A stretch of DNA of 64,000 bases, taken from positions 93,944,951-94,008,950 of the forward strand of contig NC_088172.1 in NCBI RefSeq assembly GCF_028769735.1, given 5' to 3'. A program made the position numbers and the translations under genes. The number at the start of each line of letters is the position of its first letter. The stretch's first letter is position 1. Shown here in pieces: positions 1 through 12,026 of this stretch. The DNA comes from Zonotrichia leucophrys gambelii (taxonomy: Eukaryota; Chordata; Aves; Passeriformes; Passerellidae). The notes beneath the pieces were generated by a model. That model was not told where the DNA came from, ran no database searches, and was given only the letters and a program-made list of their open reading frames with translations.

Positions 1-974
1 AGCAGGGACACAGCTCCTGGGGACACAGAACCAAAGGTTCTCTTTGCCTCTCTGCTTCCAATCACACAAGGATAAACATATTGGTTTCCTGAGCCCGAGC
101 CTCAGCAGTGTTGTCTATTTAAAGAGTAAGGGTGGAAGTGAGTTATTTTTTCACATATTTTGAGGCTCTTCCTGTGATGTGTTAAAAAATAAGAGAAACA
201 GTCAGGGAAAGGTAAACAACAAGTGGTTATTTATAACAGAAAGTAGTTAAATGTAAGGCACAGAAAAATTCTTTATTAAAAGAAATTAATTAATTCCTTG
301 ATCACCTAGTATGATTTTGTCTACAAGCTCTCATTCAATGTGTGTTTTAAGGTGAGAAGAGTTTCTATTTTTGATAATCATTGTTTGCCAAGACAGAGCT
401 TTGCAGATGAGTCTGTTTCTCTTCACCTCACCAGGATTTATAGCTGCAGTCAGCCTTTTGGGGGAACAAACATCAAAGCCTTCAGCAGGTGTGCAGTGAC
501 CAGGAAACAATGCAGCACAAACTCCAGAGAGGAGGGGACAGGATATTTCCCCCGGGATCCTTGTAAAAATGACGCAGAAAAGACAGGAGTGTGTGCAGAT
601 TGCATTGTGAGCCCTGCAGAAAATGCATCAGCCAAAGCAGGAAATAATCTTGGAGATGCCAAGGCTCATTGAAGGCTGGTGCTCTCAGAGCTGTGGGAAC
701 TGCTCCCAGTGGCACATTATGAACCAGCCTGGAATAAAGGTGTTTTCCATGAGCTTGTGTGCCAAAGCCCAGCCATCAGAAGCATTTTACTGTGGCACTT
801 CTGAATTGCAGGGACACAGTGTCCTGAGCTCATGCAGCTGCAGATAACTGATAGGAGAGCTGCTCCATAGCTCAAGAAGCAGGAGAAGGAAAAACTATTC
901 CATTTAAAAACAATTGTCCAGTGGTGACAAGCACCTCCAGCACAAGCAAAACAAAACAGATGCAACAAATAAAA
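1..974. other. unassigned non-coding stretch
   Basis: I see no recognisable gene or repeat here. There are several overlapping short open frames of about 60-110 codons on both strands, but none has a domain, a consistent start context or a splice pattern that I can support. Positions 190-330 are A/T-rich. Confidence 0.4.
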
Positions 975-1090
975 GCTGTTCATCTGTCAGGAGTGGATGT
1001 ACATGCTGGGATGTACCTGCTCATCTGTCAGGACTGGATGTACATGTTTGGATGTACCTGCTCATCTGTCAGGACTGCATGTACATGATT
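975..1090. repeat. 41-bp minisatellite, about 2.7 copies
   Basis: The phrase CATCTGTCAGGA begins at 981, 1022 and 1063, giving an exact 41-bp period. Each unit also carries GGATGTACATG. Copies differ at only a few bases, so the array is probably young or homogenised. Open frames crossing it simply reflect the repeat. Confidence 0.85.
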
Positions 1091-4000
1091 TCCTAATGTG
1101 CCGTTGGCATTTGCCAGGAGCATCTGGTTTTTGAGCCACCTGTCTGAATTGCATGCTGCAAATAAGTAGTTTAGTGCTTGTGTTGCACAAATAGATATTT
1201 CCTCTATGAAAATGTCTTCTTGACTGGCTGGACACCAAATAAGAGTGGTCTAGGAATGCAAGCACACCTGAGCCAGCTGACAGCCCGGGTGGTTTCTCTG
1301 AACTGGATGCTGTAGGTGGCACTAGTGGCGTAGCTGATGTTAAATTATGCAGTGTTTATCCCCTTTTGGCTGAAGTGGTGGCTTTTTGATTGAGGGAGAG
1401 GAGTTTGCAATTATCTGTAGGGCTGTCACATGTTAAATAGCGCTAGTTTTATTTGTTTTAACTTCGTGAATACTCTGCTGCCACTGGAATGACCTTAAAA
1501 AGCCCTTCTCAGAAAGCTGTGATTGACATATCTCTTATATCCATGCAAAATGCAAAGATATATTTGATATATTGGAGCCATCACCTGCAGTCTGTGTGGA
1601 GTGAATAGAGCCAAACATATTTGCTTGAGCTGCAAAAATGTCTCCCTAAAATAATTAGTTTCAACATGAACAGGAGTTGAAGATTATTTTGTAATCTGCT
1701 GCAAGCACCAGTCAGTAGTGTCACAATTAAAAGGCCTTGCTGAGATGAATAACATTTTGAATTTATTGTTGTGTTGTTACCTACCTGACTGCTTGGCTGC
1801 TGTAAATCAAGTGGCACTACTGGAAGCATGTGGATGAATGCCAGCTGGAGATCTGGCCCATTATCAGGCTATAAAATTCTCTTTCCAGAAGTATTTTACT
1901 GGGCAAGGCACCCAGCTCTATATATAAGTTTCTTAATTGAAACAGATGGCAAGAGACCATAAATTTTTGCGGTGTGTAACACAGACAGGTAGCAAGGACA
2001 CATTTATCAGCATTGTGGTGAACCACAGGAACATAAAAGGGAGCTCAGAGAAATGTGCTGTCCTAAAAGCAACAGGATGGACTCACAGCTTCAAGGCTTT
2101 AATATCGGGTACGTGCTCTTCTTTTTGTACAGCTATTTTTAAATTCCTGGGTTTGCTGCTGCAGCAGAGGGTTCAGAGGGGTGGCAGGGTTACAGAGCAG
2201 GCACTGGTGTGTGCAGTGTACCTGGAATGGCTGGATTTTATCAAGCATGCCTGTTCAACAGCTAGAGAGGGGAAACCTGCTGTGAAATCCAGGGTGAGCC
2301 TGAGCTGCTACAAGGAGAGCTTGTCTCAGCTCCCTTTATTTCCTGCGTCCTCGGCTGGCTGAAGGCTGTTGAAGTGGGGAAATGTTTAATCTGGCTTTGC
2401 TTGTCAGCATTTCCCAGCTCAGCAGACACAAGCAGATAAAGCATTGATACTCCTGAGTACACCCAAGGCACACATGTAGGATTTCTTTTTGCTTTTGACT
2501 TTTCATATGTTCAGTTTTCAGCACTCAGGTGCCACAGCAGGCGGATGGGCTGTGAGGGTCTGGTCTTACCCTGATACCTGAACCGGAGTAGCAGGGAGGG
2601 AAACTGCTGGAGCTTTGCCACACTGCCATGGCTCTTGCCTGGCATGAGTGGTGGCAAAAGATGCATTTCTCCCAGCTGTGCTGTTCCACATGCTCTGCTG
2701 ACCCAGACAGTGCCAGCTGTGCAAGGGGCTCAGCATCAGCAGGAATTCACATCACTGCACGCGTTTCACAAGGGGTGAGCGTGAGCTGGTGGCACCACTC
2801 TGCCAACAGCAAACCTCCCCTGAGAAATTACATCCTGTGTCCCATCAGCCATGGATCAGAGCTGTTCTATAAAGAGACCATGTGATATATCTCTTTATTT
2901 TACCCTTTTAAAGTGGTAAGTTCAGGGTGTTGTGTGAACTCTGAGTTCTGGGTAATGAGGTAAAGAGCAGCTGGGAAGTGATTGATCTTCAGATTATATA
3001 TTGTGTTCTTTGACTTTTTGGTGGGTTGATTTTTTTTTGTTACTATATATTAATGCTGATAAATGAGTTCTCTTCCTTTTATTTTTTTCCCCTTTTGTCT
3101 TTCTTTCTTTTTTTTTTTTTAATTTTATTGTGTTAGCCTGCTCTTCTTACTAACACCACTTACATATTTTTGCATGCATCCATTGAGAGAAGGGAGGAAG
3201 AGCTCTAAAACGTTTCCCATGGCCTTGGGTTGTTCTCTGGAATCATGTTCTGTCACTGTGTGACGCCTTCCAGCAAAACCATGACTTTTTAGTACTTTTT
3301 TATTATTATTCCTTCCAATTGCAGCTAGCTTACATTGGGCTGCCAGTTTCTGTACCTAACAGAAACTCAGACCAAGCCTGGCTGCTCTCCAGCAGAGCTT
3401 GTTTAATGTTTCTGACAGCAGGGTCCAAATCATTCCAGCCAGATTTGAGCCAGCAGTAAAAAAACACCAGAATTTTATTTCCCAGCTCAGTATGATGCAG
3501 TCAATTCTGTGAATTACTTGTCAAAATAATATGCATGTTGACACCTGTGAGCACACATCATGGCACAGCTTTCCAAAGTGCTCATGAAGGAATTGCATGT
3601 ATTTTTGAGGAAGCATAGTTACCTACATTGTTTTTCAGGCTTCAGACAGCATGTCATGATTTCCTTCTTCTTATTTCTTTCTCTGCCTTACTTCTATTGA
3701 TGTTTGCCACTAAGATAACTTTTTAGCACCAAAAATCGGGTTTAAATTGGTGCTTGAATGCCCTCTCCCCTGTTTGTTTCAGATTCCATCCCTCCCTGGG
3801 AATCTGCTAGGAAACAAAAACTGCTGCTGCAATTTCCCAGCTTCTGAAATGGCAGCAAGTCCATTTCCATGTGAGTGCAAAGCCCAGCCTGTCAGTGGGG
3901 CTGTCCCAGGGGGAGGCATTTGCTCACCCTGGGGTGGGAGATGGAAGGAGCAGGGGCTGCAGCTTGCTGGTGATGGGGGCACAAATCCTGTGAGCACTTT

Positions 4001-5447
4001 GAGCCACCCCCTCTGCTGTCCCCAACCCTTGCCTGTGGCCATACCCTGAGATGTGATGCTCTGCAGGGTGGTGGTCACTTTGCTGTCACCCACACCCATC
4101 AGGGAGCTGCAGCTGTTCTGGGCTGGAGGTGACACTGGTGATTAGAGAGCCAGCTTTACTCTTTGGAAAAACTTAAACCTCAGCCTGCTGGGTTAAACTT
4201 TGTTTACAGTTAAACCAATGATGTGCAATTAAAGAAAAGAGCCCAAGAGGTTTTTACAGAGGGGAAACAGATGGTCCCCAGTTGGAAAGTTACAGCCATG
4301 GGAGACAAGGGCATTCTAGATGTTGCTTAATGCAAAGATCTTGCATGATCATAAATAAATATAATATATAGCTATATACCTGATATAAGGAGAGAAGAAC
4401 ATTTTTAATGTCCTGTGCCATGTGTGCAAAAGTGCTGACAAGAACCTCAGCAGCAATTCAGAGAGCAGCAATGTCTCTGTCCCAGTAAAACCAGCAGTGG
4501 CACAGCATGGGCACTTGGAGGGACACTGAGTTCCTGCTTTCAGGTCAGTGCTGCAGTAACACCAAAATTTGTCACCCTCTGTCTATCTAAAGCTGTGGTT
4601 GTGCCACATCCAGCTGCTCTGCTGGATGCAGTGACTGTGTCCAGCTTGGGCACTGCCTGAGGAGCAGGCTCTGCTGCTGGCTCACTTTCTCTGGGAGCCA
4701 GGGCAGCTCACAGGCAGCACAATCATTTTGTACCCACAAGACAAAAAACACCTCATCTTCACTCAGACAATAAATTGTAACTCGGTCTTTCAGTCAGGTG
4801 TTGAAAGTAGTGCCAGAAGCCAGAATTGGGATGGCTCAGGATTCCTTTACAAGTAAAAATTTGAATCAAGATCGATCATCCTGCTGCCCTGACAAAATTT
4901 AGCATTTAGTGGTGTTTTTCTTTGTGCAGGTGTCAGCTGGTGTTGTCTCCCCTTACCAGCTGACACAGAAAAAGCCAATGCATCCACCAGAGCAGCTCAG
5001 GAGTGCTGATGTCTGAATGCTGACATGTCACTAACAAAAATAATGGAAGAATACCCAAACAATATCTGTTCTTTTTTGTTATTTGTTTCCTTGCCTCTAA
5101 AAATGTTAAATGTCATTCTCATGTGAAAAATTTCATGTCCAAGAGCTAAGGGACATTTTTCAGTTATATTGCTACTGCTGGACTGTGCATTGGTAAGAAC
5201 CTGGAAATAAAAAGGGGGCTCCACCAAAGTAGATGCTTTAATTGCTCAAAGAAGGTGCAAATCAGCACTGTTGGGAAGCAGATCCAACTTCCATCGAGCT
5301 CTTCTTGTGCTATGGAAAACAAGGAAGATTCTGGATGTGTAATGGAAAAGTATTTTCAAAAAACTAGTGGATGCAATTTATTATTGCCCATTGCAGTGAA
5401 ATTTTAATGGATAATGGCAATCTGAGAGGATACTGTACTCTGGGTGT
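1091..5447. other. unassigned non-coding stretch
   Basis: No gene or repeat family was recognised. There is a pyrimidine-rich run at about 3065-3125 ending in a T tract. Short open frames, such as those around 3747-4135 on both strands, overlap each other antisense and have no domain. It may be intron or intergenic DNA. Confidence 0.35.
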
Positions 5448-5870
5448 GCTAGTTACAGTGGAAGGATTAGCCAAGACCTGTTTGCAAAAGTGTCACTTCT
5501 CTGATGTTCAGATCTGTCTGAGATATTTATGTGCCAAAGAGCTGTGAAGAGCTGATATGATTCTATATTTGTGGAGGGTTTCTCCATTGAGACTGTGAGT
5601 CTTCTGCAGGGGGACAGAAGTGCCCACATCCCCAGGAGATGCAGCTAAAATTCCATATCTCCCCAGAGTCATTGCTAAAAAGTTGAGTACAGCAGTGCAG
5701 GATTGGGTTTTGATCTGGAGTGCAGGGAAATGCACTCATCCTTGGGAGCACACAGCAGGACAGGTCAGTCCTTTCAGAATTCCTCTGCAGAATGGGATGC
5801 ACAGTCTCATCTCTGATTTAGCACTTTTCCTATGGCAAAGTCCTCCTGTGGACTGCTTTGGGCATCCTCT
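5448..5870 (+). repeat. left arm of a long inverted repeat
   Basis: This segment reappears in reverse complement at 6983-7412 with about 1.1 kb between the arms. Positions 5494-5656 match 7198-7360 at every base (163 bp). About 145 bp next to the spacer (5725-5870) is roughly 96-97% identical. The roughly 65 bp between these blocks, and the outer edge (5448-5490), are only about 70% similar. The related reading frames on opposite strands (5508-5735 minus, 7119-7346 plus) are a by-product of this duplication, not a gene pair. I do not recognise the underlying family; a dispersed repeat inserted twice, or a local inverted duplication, are both possible. Confidence 0.9.
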
Positions 5871-6982
5871 TCATCAGTTTGCAAAACTGATGATGGACAC
5901 TGGAGCAGGCTCAGAGAGCTTCCAAGATGATGTAGGGAAGTGAATGAAAATGAGTCACACAGGAAAAGATAAAAAATGTGCTTTGCTCAGCCTAGAAGAA
6001 CAGGGATGAGAGAAGATCTCTAAACTCACCAGGTAAACAAACATCCTCATTCAGAAGAAAGCAATCCCAATATTGCAGAGATATCATCAGCCACCTGAGA
6101 TGGAGAAAGTTGGGAGGACCCAAACCCCTCTTAGGAATTGTACTGATTATTCCCACTTAGTGAAGAGCAGATGGGAGAAAAAAAAGTTTGTCAGTCAGTT
6201 GGACAAGTCACAGAACTTTATCACTCTTGGCTCGACATTTTATCTCATGGTGCATTTTATCACTAGAGGTTTGATGCCACTAACAGGAACAGGATTTTAT
6301 AAGCAGCAGCTAACTCAATAATCACCATTTCCTCCTACAGGGACAAGTCCTGGAGCTCTTTCAGTCCTTGGGACTGCAGCAGGATTTTCTGCATTCCTGC
6401 CACGCTCCTGCTGGGAAGCATTTGTCACGTGGAGTCCCACCACCACTGCTTCCAAGCCAAGTCCAAAATCCTTCTGGGAACAAAGTGGCCAGAGGCACCG
6501 CTCTCCTGGCACCTTCCCAAGGCAGATCAGAGCTCCTGGGTGCCACAGCAGGGACAGGAACGTCCAGTCCTGCTGTGCTTGTCCTAGATGTGTGCAGCGA
6601 GGTAACCAGGCTGGGTGGGTGTGGGAAGGGTTATCTCCAGGAAAGCTGCTGGGTGGGAGGAATGGGGAATGGACCACGAGCTGCTGAAATGTGTCAGCTG
6701 AAACTGCAAATGGGGCTGTGCTGTGCTACTTAACTCAATACATTTGTATGAAGGGAAAATTACATTTTCCAGGGAAAAAGCAGTGGTTTTGCAGCCTGGC
6801 AGGGGCTTCCAGGGCTTTTTCTGTCAGCTCAGTTCAGGTGAACTCTGCAATGCCAGGTGCTGCTGAACAGATTCCTGCCAGAGAAACACAAGGCAGTTTC
6901 CAGGTGACAATAAATGTGATTTGTGATGGAAAAAGAATGGAATGCCTTCTCTTACCCACCAATAAAGCTTGAAATCAAGCCC
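5871..6982. other. spacer between inverted-repeat arms
   Basis: This is 1.1 kb of apparently single-copy sequence with no recognised gene. Antisense-overlapping open frames around 6315-6733 lack domains. If the arms paired, this would form the loop. Confidence 0.5.
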
Positions 6983-7412
6983 AGAGGATGCCCAAAGCAG
7001 TCCACAGGAGGACTTTGCCATTGGAAAAAGTGCCAAATCTGAGATGAGACTGTGCATCCCATTCTGCAGAGGAATTCTGAAAGGACTGACCTGTCCTGCT
7101 GTGTGCTCCCAAGGATGAGTGCATTTCCCTGTACTCCAGATCAGAACCCAAGCCTGCGTTTCTCTACCCCACTTTTCAGCAAATACTCTGAGAAGACATG
7201 GAATTTTAGCTGCATCTCCTGGGGATGTGGGCACTTCTGTCCCCCTGCAGAAGACTCACAGTCTCAATGGAGAAACCCTCCACAAATATAGAATCATATC
7301 AGCTCTTCACAGCTCTTTGGCACATAAATATCTCAGACAGATCTGAACATCAGAGAAGTGTCACTTTTGCAATCAAGCCTTTTCCTAAGGATTCCACAGC
7401 TAAACCCTGCTC
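6983..7412 (-). repeat. right arm of a long inverted repeat
   Basis: This is the reverse-complement partner of 5448-5870. Its inner edge is sharp, starting at AGAGGATGCCC (6983). Identity falls off gradually beyond 7360 to about 70%. The patchwork of a perfectly identical 163-bp block, a diverged middle and a near-identical inner block is described under findings. Confidence 0.9.
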
Positions 7413-10400
7413 AGAAGGCTAAGGACCATGTTGCAATATTTTAAACTTACTTCAATGGCAATAAATGTGCCAATTTAAAACATCTTAAATGACTCCTTGA
7501 GAATCAGAAGAATGACAAGAGGCAGAAAGCTCAGGATTCATCAGAAAAGTTGCAGGACCTTACAACATCAAAGAAAAATATTCTGCTTTCAACATCTGCC
7601 CCCACCTTCCCCCATCAAAGTAAAATTAATGTAAGACCATGGTCTTTGTTCCTGGTAGCCAAGAAAGACAGGGTAGATGTATGAAATAAAAATGGTCTCT
7701 GGAATTAGATAATGCTCTGTAAGTACATACAAAGTATCTGGGACATTCTCCAATTAAGTACAGTAATGCTGTGACAATATTCTGACTGATTCAGTGTAGG
7801 AGCCTCCAAAATCACCTCCCCTTCTTGCCTGGAGCCATCTCCAAATCCCTTCCAGAGCAGCTGGGGTGGCAGCACGAAAGGCAAATGACCTCTGACAGCA
7901 GAATTTCTATGACAGTAATAACAAAGCAGCATTAACACAGGCTCTTCTGGGTGAATTTGATTAATCAGCCAAGGATGAGCTGGCAAAAACTTATGACTCA
8001 GGACAAATTAATGAAGTTATGGAGGAGAAATCCCTGATCCCCAGCCCTGATAAAATGGCCCAGTGGCAATGCCATTGAGCTGGAAGGTACTGGAGGCTGT
8101 AAATTTGCTCAGGCTCTTTGGTTGCTTGCCAAGAAGATGATAAAGCATTTTGGTCATCACGTGCTTCACTTTGTGAAGCTGCTAAGGTGAGCAGCACTGC
8201 CGCCCTGCCCACTGAGCAGCTGATGCATGAGGAAATTGTGCTGCTACCCCAGAGGTGGTGCTTGCAGTGAGCCTGGCTGTGTGAGACAGGACCTGTGGGG
8301 TCACACAATGTGGGGGGAAGCTCACACACAGCTGGGAGAGTGAGGAGAGCACTCACTGGGTGTTGAGATGGCTCAAGCTGATTTTGTTAAAGCTTTAATG
8401 TGAGGCAATATCGAGTTTGGCAGCTGTTCAGAGAGCTGTTCTATCAGGCTGTCTAATGGATAAAGCAGGGAAGGCAATGCAAGGAAAGTGAAAGCACAGT
8501 TTGGTAAGGATCAGGAAGATTGCTGGGGTGCTGTAGCTGGGTTTCAAGCCAGGTTCAAGCATGAAGGGTGGGCAATTCCTAGCTTAGACTTAGCCCACTA
8601 CCCTTTCACTACCCACAGCACATCTGTTCACTTTGTTACCCAGGGGATACCACGGTAAATACAGTTTCCAGTGCCTAAATTAACTCTAAATTTAGAGTAA
8701 GGGCAGAGGAAATTTCAATTCTGTGAGGTCTCACACAAATAAACCTATCTGCACCAAGGAAGAGACAGCAGGAGGCATTCACAGTGTGGCTGTTTCTCTG
8801 AGGCGTTGTTATCACTGACACTTTTATTACAGCACAAAATAAATCACCTCTTTCACAGTTAATAAAATTTAGGATGTAGCTCTTTGTTTCTGCTATATCT
8901 CTCCAAGAATGGAATGGCTGAGCAAATGGTGTATGACATTATCAGTTGCCCTTTAGTCTTTACATAGAAATTGGAGTGGTCAATGTATCTTTCAAAAAAA
9001 CCTTAACATATATGAGCATGTGAATGTAAATATTAAGCTTGCCCTAATTTTAGGCAATTGGTAGAAATCACTATTTAGAAGCTCTTTACAGATATTATGG
9101 ATATTCTGGAAATACCAGGTGCTTATAAAGTTTAAAAATTATTTCTAATTTATTGAATGTATAGTTCTCAAATTTGACTATTATCTAAAGAGGAGGGGTT
9201 TCAGCTTTTCCTTTTCCATCCTGTTTCTACAATCTAGCCATGTTCTTCCCATCCTCCCAGCTTGCAAACAGGTTACTCCTTTTGTGCTACATCATCTCTT
9301 TGCCCACTGAAGTTTTCACCTAATTTTGACCTCACATCCTTGTGGCTGTAAGTCTGAATCTTCAGAATCACTTTTTTTGGCAGCAAATACCAAAGGGAAA
9401 TGTATTTTTTTCCCCATTCTGTAATTTTTCTGCCCTCAGTGATCTCTGTCTACGGAGGAAATTGGACTTTTATTTCTGTGCTTCCGTGGGAGCTGAGGTG
9501 AAGAGGAGCTTCAGCAAATCATCCTAACAGCTTATTATTTCCAGTCCTCCTACATGGTCTCCCTGCTTATGTAACTCTATAAAGGATGCATTTCAGGCCA
9601 GTGTGCCCATCAGTGGGATGCTTCTCCTTCCCTTGCTGTGCCCAGGCTGGGGTCGAGCCCACCGAGGGCATTGTTGGCACTGGGGGTTCCACAAACACAA
9701 AGTGGCTGGGAAAGAGGACGAAGGGCTGGGGAGGAGAGAAAGAATTTCAGAAAGTATTTCCCCTGTGGGTGTCCCTGGAGGCAGGGCCATGGCAGCACCA
9801 TCCCGACTGCCAGCAGTGGATCTTAAATTAGCCATGAGACGAGAGGATCCAAGCCAAGATACCATTATGAATATTGATGTTCAATGAATCTTCTCTCCTT
9901 TTTAAAAAATTTATTTCCCCTTTCCTTAAAGTGTTCAAAATTGCAGGACAACAGCATAAACAATGTGCCCTTTTTTCTTTTCTAATGTTTTCAGATCTTT
10001 GATGTTGCTCCCATGAAGATGTGAGTGCACTCAGAAGTGCTGGATAACAGAGCCAGGTACTGAGCTTTGTGCCTGACACCAGAGTGACTCTGACTCTGTG
10101 GGTTGGCCTCAGTGAGGGCCAAGTGCAAGCACAGCCACAGGAACAGCACAGAGGTGAGAAACAATGGGGAAAACTGTAAAATAGATGGACATGCCTGCTG
10201 CTGGTCTCACCAATCACTTCTTACCCCTGGTGTTTGCCAGGACTCCACCAAAACACCAGGAGCCTCCTTAGCCTTGTTCCTCACTGGTATCCTTGCTGCA
10301 TGCAGGATTTGGGGTGTAAAAACAGACTGAGCAAACCCAGTGTGTTTTTCTCTCTGCAGCATCATTCTCAGTTCCTGGCTGGCAGGGCTGTTTGTCATGC

Positions 10401-11150
10401 ATTGGCAATGTGCACCCTCATTTCCAGAATGATTCTACAGTCAGAAAGGTTTCCCTTCTGTCTCAAGGTCACCTCTCATCTCAAGGTTGCTTCTGTAGAG
10501 TTCTCTCACCTCTACCAAATTCTGCACTGCTCCTCTGAAAGAGCAATCTCCACATTTTGTCCCCTCCACCTGGATTTAGCTCTCACATCAGTGTCATTCA
10601 GCTATAGGCAGAATTAGACATTAGATCTGATATTTGCATTAGACACAGAACCAGACTTGGGGCGTACAAAAGGATCCATTTTGTTGAAATGCATTCATTT
10701 TTAGGAGGACAGTTATCAGTTTGTATCTCAGCTGAAAAATTGTTTCAAGGGATAGGCTGATCAGCTGTTAATGAAATTCCAAATCAGCAAAACCAGCCAC
10801 CAAGTGAACCTTGAGAGAGTCAAGGTCTATTTTAGGAGTCAGAAATAGTGTATTGCCTGGAGGAAGATGGATTTGATAATCATCAGGAAAAAAAAGCCCC
10901 AGGAACTGGCATTAAAGAATCAGTAGCATTTTACTACTATTTTCCCCTATTTTCAATTAATCATGTGAATCTTGGAGGTAAAACCCCCTTATTTTTCTCT
11001 ACTTCAACTGTGCTACATTAATAAAAGATCTTTCAAAGAATAACTAAGAAAGAAAAAACTTGAAAATTAAAACAGCCAGTTGATGAGGATAAATTCACAG
11101 ATCATGTGTCAGGATGCAGAGAGTATCCTAAAATGAAGCAACGAGGATTA
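7413..11150. other. unassigned non-coding stretch with a 16-bp palindrome
   Basis: No gene was recognised. Positions 8693-8708 form a perfect 16-bp palindrome (ACTCTAAA followed by TTTAGAGT). Positions 8800-9200 are A/T-rich. A somewhat G/C-richer patch lies at 9590-9830, where several overlapping open frames occur in different frames on both strands, which argues against any of them being real. Confidence 0.4.
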
Positions 11151-11575
11151 GAATTATAGAATGGTTTGGGTTGGTAGGGGCCTTAAAGATCATCTAATTC
11201 CAACCCCACTGCATGGGCAGGGACACCTTTCACTATCCCAGGTTGCTTAGAGCTCCACCCAACCTGGCCTTGAACATTTCCAGGGATGGGGCATCCTCAA
11301 CTACTCTGGGCAACCTGTGCCAGTGCCTCACCACCCTCCCAGTAAAGAATTTCTTCCTAGTACCTGATCTAAACCTACTCTCAGTTTGAAGCCATTCCTC
11401 CTTGGTCCTGTCACGACGGGACCTTGGAAATACTTCCTGAACTTCTTTCCAGCTTTCTTGTGGGCTCTGTTTATGTACTGGAAGGCCACAATTTGATCAC
11501 CTCAAAGCCTTTTTTTCTCCAGGCTGAGCAAACCCACTTCTCTCAGTCTTTCATCATAGGGGAGGTTCTCCTGTG
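11151..11575 (-). mobile_element. CR1 LINE, 5'-truncated 3' end
   Basis: Read on the minus strand, this ends with the typical CR1 3' terminus: a GATGATCTTTAAGG block, then a run about CCAACCCAAACC, then a short ATTCTAT-type tail at 11151-11165. Upstream on that strand are the conserved stretches about sorting of the cluster ending in CTGAGAGAAGTGGG and the gap region near 11400. CR1 elements are non-LTR retrotransposons, typically 5'-truncated and lacking a poly(A) tail, which fits. It holds no usable coding sequence; the open frame at 11424-11699 on the plus strand is antisense to the element. Confidence 0.9.
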
Positions 11576-11904
11576 GTTTTCCCATTCAATGGCAATGTCC
11601 TGCAGAAAAATGTTCACACTTTGGGAGCTCCCACCAATGTTTAAAACAATTTTGGTTAATGGAGGGTTTTGCAATTCATGGGTGAAGCATTTTGAGTAAC
11701 TTCATCAAAAATGAGTGAAGTTGCTTTTGCAATTAATTGCAAATGCCAAAACTGTTAATGCTCTCCAAGGAGAGAATGGAGTCAATGAAGCCTGGACTTC
11801 TTTGTGTGTTATGGAATGCTACCAGTAGGGATCCCAGCACCAGGCACTGCTGGCAGATGTACTGGAGCAGTGGTGGTGTCTCATGGAGCATCACTGTTGT
11901 GGGG
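11576..11904. other. unassigned, no gene seen
   Basis: This is a short unassigned interval between the CR1 fragment and the minisatellite. I saw no recognisable element. Confidence 0.3.
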
Positions 11905-12026
11905 ATCACAGATGTGAATGGCATCCTTCCCACAGATGTGAATGACATCCCACAGAGGTGAATGGCATCCTTCCCACAGATGTGAATGGCATCCTTCCCA
12001 CAGATGTCAATGACATCCTTCCCATC
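11905..12026. repeat. short minisatellite, about 24-bp unit with a 20-bp variant
   Basis: Repeated units read CACAGATGTGAATGGCATCC followed by TTCC. One unit lacks the TTCC, giving a 20-bp variant, and the copies carry G/A and G/C changes. There are about five units. The minus-strand open frame at 11733-12098 encodes a matching repeated peptide and is therefore not evidence of a gene. Confidence 0.8.

Noticed and set aside
5508..7346. Apparent pair of related small proteins on opposite strands
   Set aside because: The similarity is that of the inverted repeat itself, in DNA, and the frames have no start context or domain.
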